A stretch of 64,000 nt of DNA from Tubulanus polymorphus (taxonomy: Eukaryota > Nemertea > Palaeonemertea > Tubulaniformes > Tubulanidae). The stretch is taken from contig NC_134027.1 of assembly GCF_964204645.1 (NCBI RefSeq), forward strand, positions 661,501-725,500. The letters run 5' to 3'. Below the pieces are notes generated by a model that was not told where the DNA came from, did not search any database, and saw only the letters and a program-made list of their open reading frames with translations. Below, in pieces: positions 56,456-64,000 of this stretch. A program made the position numbers and the translations under genes. Each line of letters starts with the position of its first letter. Position 1 is the first letter of the stretch.

Positions 56456-56814
56456 CGCTTGACCATTGAGGCAAGCGAGGATGGTTGCGTGACTTATCGA
56501 AATGTTCGCTTGCCACAGCAGGAATACCGTCCAATGTAATAAGTGTTTATGTATTAATTGTAGGAATGCCTGGTGATGTAGATCAAGTTCACAGAAACTG
56601 AAAACAGAAAGAAACCTGGCGGAATCTATTGTGTATAAATAAATATATTTATTATCGTGTTGTGTTGTTTATTCTGAGTGCGATCTGTGGTGATTCAACC
56701 ACTTGGTCCTCTCAAGTTTTTTCCCCATCCAAATTTTTGAATCCGTTTGCGCCGTTTTGACTGAAGTGACCTTTAAATTTGTATTAGTTCTAAGACTTAG
56801 ACAGGTCTTAAATT

Positions 56815-56915
56815 CTTTCAGTTGCGGCCACCTCTCGACAAAAATCTATTGTACTAATCCTTAATAACTTATAATCGCATGCGTCGAAAGGTAGCTGTCA
56901 TAGATGGAATTAGAG
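56815..56915. mobile_element. Foldback element with gccacctttcga-type ends, copy 2
   Basis: cagttgcggccacctctcga and tcgaaaggtagctgtcat; related to 55,195-55,350. Confidence 0.55.
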
Positions 56916-57043
56916 ATATAATCAGTGTCTAAGATGAATACAATTGCGTTTAATTTGAAACTGCTAAACAGTTGCAGTAAGAGTTAAATAACGATCATCG
57001 CTGTATCTATGCTTGTGATGATTGTTCCACTCTCAGTAATTAC

Positions 57044-57231
57044 AGAGCTGCCAACTGTTACTGATTGCCAGTATTAGTTAGTATTTTATAACGAGAAATA
57101 CTGATCTGATTTGTGAAGGTCTTGCCGTTGATTACTGATTAATTGAACATTCCTTTCATATTTCAATGAAACGTTACTGAAAAAAATTCAATTTGCTACT
57201 GATAGGACTTTTCAAAGGTTGGCAGCCCTGT
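57044..57231. mobile_element. MITE with CAGAGCTGCCAAC ends, copy 2
   Basis: Same ends and internal gttactga and aacgagaaatactgat blocks as 53,521-53,667; flanks taatta and tagtta resemble a target duplication. Confidence 0.75.
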
Positions 57232-57316
57232 AGTTATCTTGGTCTCGCAACTTTACCACCTCAGTACCGGCGACGCTTCACTCGTAATCCTCGCCTTCCA
57301 TTCCGCGCATTTAGCT

Positions 57317-57412
57317 ATCCTCGCTTGCCGGGGTTTAATTGGTTCTGCCCAATCAGATGCGTTGTTTTTCTACCAATAAGGGGCGCCAATTTAAACCCCG
57401 GCAAGCGAGGAT
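57317..57412. other. Hairpin with 22-bp perfect arms
   Basis: cctcgcttgccggggtttaa and its exact complement at 57,391-57,410 (22 bp counting both flanks) around about 52 nt with CCAAT motifs. Confidence 0.9.
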
Positions 57413-57554
57413 TAATTTGTCAGCGTTGCCACCGTTAGCTCCAGTACTGTGCCATTGTCAGTTAGACTGGGTCTGAAATGGTGGTGGCAAGCTGCAGGTC
57501 TGGACTGCGCGACCAACATTTTCCGTTCCTACATCCGAAATCTACACGTTTTCT

Positions 57555-58741
57555 TGTAGACTGGTTGCTGGTTGCTAGTTTACATTAGACTGGTTGCCGG
57601 TCTCTTCCTGTAGACCGTTTACCGGTCTCTATCTTTCATTAGAGACTTGTTGTGCCCATCCTCCATTTTACATTTTCGATGCATGTCAAATAAGGTCAAA
57701 CATGTTAAGTAGCAAGTTACTTCCTGGTTAAGATGGCGTCTCTTCGAATCTGCTTGGCTTCGAGCGATATTAAAATTGCCCTTTATAATGGACGGAAAGA
57801 CATTAATTGCTAAGTATCAGATAAATCCGCTGATAATTTACCTGGTACTCGAAATACCGACTAACAAGGATCGAAATCTAATGCGAGGTGAGCTCTGCCG
57901 CGACCGTCACTGAATACAGAACATTCTGAAGGAACAGAGGACATCCTTCCTATAACTACCGTTCGTGGGATGTATTTAGTGAATTGATGTTTTAATACAG
58001 TGTTGTAAAATGACTATATTTAGTATCTGAATAGAGTTTACAATTGCTGAACTCCTTAGTGCTTTGTTAGATCAGATATTTGGATCCACCTCAGCCTACT
58101 GATTTCCTGATACAGACAGCAAGTTGGGACAGTCAAATTAAGAGATTTGGTCAAGACAAGTTACTCAGATCACACTGGAAATTCGCAATATCCTCTCTCC
58201 TCATGGACCACACATTGTCAATGTTGACTTTGCTAGAAATCGATTATAAAATTCACCACGACCAATTCTTTTTCACTGAATTCAATATTTATTGTTCACT
58301 TCTGGTACAAAATCTTGTTCAGCCCCTGACAAGAGAATAAACAATGACACTACGTATTTCATGACATAGAACAGTAGTTTTTTTTTCATCGACAAATTGG
58401 GACGATCCTGATATCCCTGATTTGAATGATAGTGTCTTTAGAATCATAAAGACCATGTCTCGACCAGACAGATAATCCAATCACAATTCAAATTGAAGGC
58501 TCGCTAGTGCAGTTATTCACAGAATCCAGCTCTTTAAACCTCATCAGTTTATCAGAATCGAAGAGTTTCACCGCCTGTTATTTGGAATTTCATTTCATGA
58601 CAGCTAGTGCTGATTCTTTATTCTCTTTGATTACTGCATGATGTTATCATTCTGAAATTAAAATACATATCACACTTATAATTAAACCTGGATTGACTTT
58701 ACAAATTTATGGTTCAGAATCCATTTTTCAAACTTACCTTG
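57555..58741. repeat. Diverged third copy of 15,825-16,955
   Basis: Follows copy 1 from the accggtctct hairpin and ATGGCGTCT to the aaacctggattgactt block, with many substitutions and indels. It stops exactly where the near-identical duplicate starts (58,742 corresponds to 12,891), suggesting an older tandem unit of about 4 kb. Confidence 0.85.
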
Positions 58742-60148
58742 ATTAGCATTTGATTCTCTATATATCGTCAGAACATGGACTCAGAGTGTTTCTTTAATGG
58801 TTAAGAATGTCTCTTTAACCAACATCCCCCTAGCCTGCTTCCTACATATCCCTTCCCTTTCCTCCTGATTACCTTTGATCCCCACTGCCTAGCAGCTAAC
58901 AGCTGCTGCTATTTTATCTGGTTTACATGTTTTGCAAATAGTGTCTGTTATGCTATAGTTGTTCTTTTAATTGTTTAACTTCTTCATCTGAAAATTTCAG
59001 TTTCACGCAGGAAATGGTTCATGAAAATCTGCATTGAGACTGGGACGAAATGTGCATTGAGACGGATGAAATCTGCATGAACAGAGATATACTTTAAGAT
59101 CCCCATTTTATCCATCGGAGTGAATGTACATCCACTACTCACAGGTAGCAAACCTACAAACGCTAAACACTCATCCCTGGGCCCTGATTCAAAAATAAAA
59201 ATAAAAGATTAAATTAAGAATTAACAATTTTATGAATCAGTGATCAGTTTCATAAAATAAGTCCTAAATTAATTTTAGGGGTTTATTATTTCATATTGAA
59301 ATGAATTCTTCATGTTTATGCAATTCTCATCATCTTTCATTGCAGCATTTATATATTCATTTTTAATCATACATGTGAAATATATAATGTATTTTCAGGG
59401 AAACGTAAACAAGAAAGGAAGGGAAGAAAGAGAAGGGAAGAAAGAGTTGGATGATTAATGCGCACTTATTCTCCATTCCGAATTCCTGTATTCGACTCTA
59501 GGTGATCATCATACGAACGAGATATAGAAAAAAAACATTACTGAAGTCATCTCTATTTTTTAGTCTCAATTTGTATTTCTAATTCAATTTACTAAGTGTG
59601 TAAGTCATCATTTGGAAGTGTAAGTCATAATTTGGATAAATCGTCACATTACTGAAGTCATCCCTATTTTTTAGTCTCAATTTGTATTCAGTTTACTTCA
59701 GATAACGTAATTTGGTTTAATCACAAGTCGTCAACATTATAATCAATGTAACTACAGTGACTACATTATTGTCCTTTTATTGAGAAATTTATGTTAATTT
59801 TTGATTTCTGGGATAAATCAAAATTCAAATGTTATCATTTTTTGTATCAAAAATTGTAAACAATTGAATAACTTGTGTGCTATTGAAACATTCAGTTATG
59901 GTTAGTTTTTAGCTCAGAAAACTTTGAGCCTGTTTATACAAGTGTTGTAACAAGTGTTGAACAATTCAAAGATCATGTTTTTTATACTTTGTCATGTTAG
60001 AAAAAATGTTTTCTAGTATATTGATGTTTCTAAAAAAACATATGATTCAACTTTAAAAGGCCAACAAGCCTTCTAATAAAACTAGTTTGTCATATATATA
60101 TTACTTGGTCATTGTCAAGTTTTTTAAAAAATATTTTGGTTTTCTCAG

Positions 60149-60522
60149 CTTTCTCTGGTGGAAATTTCTTCGTGGAATTCCTCTTCTATACAAGTTCCTC
60201 CTCAGACTGTTTTTATGCGAGAGTTTATAACAACCGGATCCTCAGAAAATGGTCGGAGTGCCAAGTCTTCGATTTAAGATCACCAGTCTTATCTGAGACC
60301 ATAAGTTCACTAGCAAGTTTCACTAGCGATTCCAACAGCTATAGGATGGAACAGTATTATTATATAGGTCACCACTGTGCAATTGAGCCCAGATCATCAG
60401 AAAAAGATAGTGAAGATGTGATGGGATTCATTGAAAATTTTGCATATATAATTAATTCATTGAACTACTTAATTTGTATGATTTATTTTTTGGGAATTTT
60501 CGAATTTGTCATCAATAACTAG
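60149..60522 (+). CDS. Candidate exon of unknown gene, copy 2
   Basis: Partner of 14,409-14,782, same acceptor and frame. Amino-acid differences are confined to the last 20 residues. Confidence 0.4.
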
Positions 60523-61179
60523 TATATATTTCTTTTCAAGTTGTGAGCGATCTAGTTCTCTGTCGACCCATTGAAAATGAATCGACTCTGACCTGTAGAA
60601 CTGGACCCAGGGAGCTGAATCTCGCGTGCCACAGCAAGATACAGAGCTCTTCAATGTCTTAACCTTCAGGTGCTGCCCCTAAACAAATCAATAGCGGTAA
60701 ATCTGTGAACTAACTTATAGCTCGCTTGCCAGAGTAGAATCATAGCGAGCTGTCTAAAATCTTGAACCGTCTAGTGCTGCCACTTAATCGATATGTATCG
60801 GAAAAGTGAATTTATTACTCGCATGCCACAGTAGTTGTGTAGTTGGAACATCATGATAGACTCGTTTTTCTGTGCAGCTATAACGGGAACTATTTCAGAT
60901 CTGACAATGAATATAAACTCAATCACAGTTCGATAACAAACGCCGCTGGGTGGAATCGATGTAAACAAATAATCGTGTTGAAATTGAATTTAGTTTAAGA
61001 TATATTTTCGTGGTAGTTTTTATTTTCAAGCTGTTTACGTTCACTTCAAATGATGAAACGATGAAACTATATTAAATACATCCCTGTTTTAGTGGGGATT
61101 TTGAGTTTTGGTCCTTTCCGTATCTTCTAGAAACATCAAGTAGAAAGGCATTAACTGAACCCTATGTCTTTAACTTCAG

Positions 61180-61415
61180 GAGTCTATGGAGTTTTCGGAT
61201 GCCTCTTTTCCTCACTTCTTGCATTCGTCACCATTAGAAATCTGGACAAACTGAATTCAGTTCGACGAGGCCGAAGAACAGAAGACCAAAGAGTGATCTG
61301 CACTAGCCGCAGGGTTCGTGTTGGCTTGAATCGGTGGGAGGCAATCAAACCCCGACACGTGAAGATGTCATCCTCAAAAATAAGGATACCGGGACGCTTC
61401 TCTGGTTTACGATGA
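61180..61415 (+). CDS. Candidate exon with hydrophobic start, copy 2 (full length)
   Basis: Same as 15,440-15,624 through KPR, then HVKMSSSKIRIPGRFSGLR and stop. The 68 bp coding most of this tail are deleted in copy 1. Possible single-span membrane protein fragment; family unknown. Confidence 0.45.
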
Positions 61416-61577
61416 TTAGTCTGCAGGGATAACTCTTCGGCGGGGCGTGATCGCGTGAATAGCCCAAACTAAACCTTCAGAGTTCACTGTACTACAGCAT
61501 ACAACATCTGATAACTTGCATAATAAAGCGCGGCGTGCATGAAAAGAATTGTATAAATGCGGGCAAGATTCCGTGCC

Positions 61578-61595
61578 CTGGCAATCGAACGCCAG
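61578..61595. other. 18-bp hairpin insertion
   Basis: ctggcaatcgaacgccag is present here and absent from the corresponding position in copy 1 (about 15,767). Confidence 0.8.
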
Positions 61596-63111
61596 AGTGG
61601 AGGTATTCCATACACTGGTAGGTGAGTCGGAGCATAGACTGTTTGCCTGTCCCATAGACTGGTTGCCGGTCTCTACCTTCAGTTAGAGACCGGTTGATCC
61701 CATCCTCCATTTTACATTTTCCATGCATGTCAAACATGTCAGTATCGAGTTACTTCCGGGTTAAAATGGCGTCTCATCGAATAAGCGAAACTAGGAGTAA
61801 TATCAAAATCGCGCTGGAATGATTGATTACAGTAAATCAGCTGATTATCTATGAATCATAAATGTAAACAGCAAACAAAAGGAAATTTAAAGACCGAAGA
61901 ATAGGCATTAATTGCTGTAAGTATCGAAATAATCCGCTGATATTTACTCGGAATTCAAACTGACAACTGAATTGATACTTATTCATTTTGTAGGTAAGAA
62001 AAAGGGCTCAGCCGCGATAGTCATTCTGAAGGAACTTGGCCGAAGGGGGACATGCTTTCTTTATAAACCGTATGTGAAATATATTCAGTGAATTGTTTTG
62101 TTAATGATGTGAAAATCACTAAAGTCTGAATAAAGTTTACAATAGTTGAACTCCTTTGTCAGTGTTTTGCGAGATCAGATATTTGGATCCACTGCAGCAT
62201 CTTCACTTATATTCTCGATACAGACAATGAGTTGGGACAGACTTGGGTAAGACCAATAATTCAGATCATCTGGATATTCACAATATTTTCCTCTCCTCAT
62301 GGACCAACATGATTTTTGCTAGAAATTGAGTATAAAATCGATCAAGAAAAACTCTTTTTTACAGCCATTCTATATTTATTGTCCACTTCTAGTACAAAAT
62401 CTAATTCAATATAAAGACAGCCTGACAAGACGATACATATTTTGTGACATTGCAAATTGTGTGACAACAGAATGACTCTGATATCTCTAACTTAACTCGA
62501 ATCACAAAGACCAAGTCTTGACCAGACAGTAGGTCTAAATCCATGCTCGCTCGTGTAGTTATTCATAAATTCCAGCTCTTTAAACCTCATCATCTCAGAA
62601 TCAAGGAGTTTCATCGTTATTTGGAATCTAATTTCATGACGATTAGTGCTGGATTCGTTAATCTCTTTGATTCGTGATTGACGTTACTTTCTGAAATTGA
62701 ATCAATACACATATCACCAACAATTAAACCTGGATTGACTTTTCAATTCATGTCCCATCCATTTTTCAAACTTACCATGATACAACGACAATTCATTCTG
62801 TGCACGTTGAGCTCATTCAATTTAATATTGAGTTGTATCTCAGAAAATCATCATCAGAACACACACAATGACCTACAAATAGACAATCAACAGAATATTT
62901 ATAAATAAGTATTCATTTACTGTTCACAAGTTTTAAAAGACATTGTCATTGAAGTGAAGTTACCTGTCGTATAATATTTTCACCACACTGTCACTGAAAT
63001 TGACTGCTAATGTCCAGTGTCACATTCAGAATAATCAATCAATCATCTTAAGTGAACTGACAAATTGCCGGTGTCGTGGCCTCTGCTGCATGGCTGTTTC
63101 AGTTCAGTACG

Positions 63112-63309
63112 TCAGTCAGTGGAGATTGGTTGTTCCATCTCAAGTTCGTTGTTGTTGTCGATTGACGACAGTTCATTCGAGCAGGGTAGATTTTGACGGC
63201 GCTGTAACGGAGACATCTTGAATTGTATATCGATATTTTCGAAGCCACACGTAGTACAGGTGCCCGCAGAAAGGTTACCTGATAGTTTTGGTCGAGTTTC
63301 TTTCTTCAT
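63112..63309 (-). CDS. Candidate small ORF, reverse strand, copy 2
   Basis: Partner of 17,298-17,495 with one residue change. The upstream MAASRVSRF frame and promoter-like motifs are also conserved, but the duplication is too recent for this to prove coding. Confidence 0.35.
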   Translation of the reverse strand: MKKETRPKLSGNLSAGTCTTCGFENIDIQFKMSPLQRRQNLPCSNELSSIDNNNELEMEQPISTD

Positions 63310-64000
63310 TGGTGTAAAAATCGACTTTTAAGCGGTCCATGGAACGTAAATCGAGACACTCTGGAGGCGGCCATGTTACATTGTTCACGTGATGAAATAC
63401 TGAAATCTGATTGGATCCGTACATTCCGTGGAAGATGGCGGACGGGTTAAACCTGTCCTATTCTGACTGCGCATGCAGGTGGCGCAGAATTGGACAGGCG
63501 ACCAGTCTACCTGTCCCATAGAGACCGGTAACCAGTCTAGCCACCTCACGATCAGTCTACATTGAAAAACCATTACTGAAATATGGTTGACGGAAATATT
63601 CATTTTATATCAGATTCTGAAATATTTTCCCATATTGATTACAAAATTTCTTCTTATCTTAATAAGATAAATCTGCAAAAGCTCAACAATTTGAATTAGT
63701 GAAAACCGATGTGCGAAGTCGTCAATTCAGTAGCCTGATAGAGCCCGGTAACCAGTCTAACTGTCAATGTTCATTGCGCGGGAATGAACGGGCAACCAGT
63801 CTACGATGAAAAATCATTTCTGAAAAATTATGAACGGAGATATTCATTTTACTTTGAATTTTGAATTATCTTATAAAACTGACAGCCATATTAACCAAAG
63901 TATTAATAGTAAATCTGATAAAATCTAATACCGGTTTTAGAATAGGTGAAAACTGATTTATGTGATGCCGTCGGTTCAGAAGACTGATCCGTAGAATCGT

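Larger units (their letters stand above)
58742..64000. repeat. 5.3 kb direct duplication, copy 2
   Basis: Near-identical to 12,891-18,186, same orientation, running off the window end. Carries the undeleted version of the hydrophobic-start exon. Confidence 0.95.

Overview
This window looks like nuclear DNA of an invertebrate animal, probably marine; the species cannot be read from it. It has GT-AG introns, very small exons, many satellites, foldback and MITE-type transposons and a decayed DIRS-type retroelement. There is no bacterial gene organisation. No rRNA, tRNA or CRISPR array was seen. Few of the open frames look like genes, and most long ones are satellite read-through.

Layout. (1) Positions 1-27,140 are a giant inverted repeat. 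The left arm is about 1-11,690 and the right arm about 20,495-27,140 or more, around an 8.8 kb loop. Each arm carries the same multi-exon gene, leftward in the left arm and rightward in the right. The gene is built from tiny, mostly phase 0-0 exons, including a polyglutamine exon. Introns of the two copies are almost identical, but several exons are strongly different, synonymous sites included. The left copy has lost two splice donors and carries a 5 kb long-TIR element whose empty site is preserved in the right arm. (2) The loop holds a frameshifted copy of the gene exon at 35.2 kb, a diverged copy of exon 1, a 5.3 kb segment (12,891-18,186) and a 1.5 kb satellite. (3) Positions 27-31.5 kb hold satellites and DIRS reverse-transcriptase remnants interrupted by a MITE. 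(4) Positions 31.9-35.7 kb hold a phase-consistent three-exon gene for a basic, Pro/Ala/Gly-rich protein, with a 15-bp array of about 56 CCAAT boxes in one intron. (5) Positions 36-45.7 kb are tandem repeats, including a 3.9 kb array in which whole exon-plus-intron modules are repeated. When spliced, these give 53-codon frames overlapping at ATGA. (6) Positions 46-55 kb hold a diverged inverted repeat, a 54-bp satellite split by a GC-rich ORF-bearing segment, and a second exon/intron-like tandem array. (7) Positions 55-58.7 kb hold MITEs, hairpins and a diverged copy of part of the loop segment. Positions 58,742-64,000 are a near-identical direct copy of the loop segment, running off the window.

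The most unusual signal is the microexon gene pair in the palindrome: exon-restricted divergence inside nearly identical intron sequence. Also notable are an exact intron presence/absence difference between the copies and the tandem exon-module arrays. All gene models rest on splice signals and reading phase only; no transcript evidence was available.
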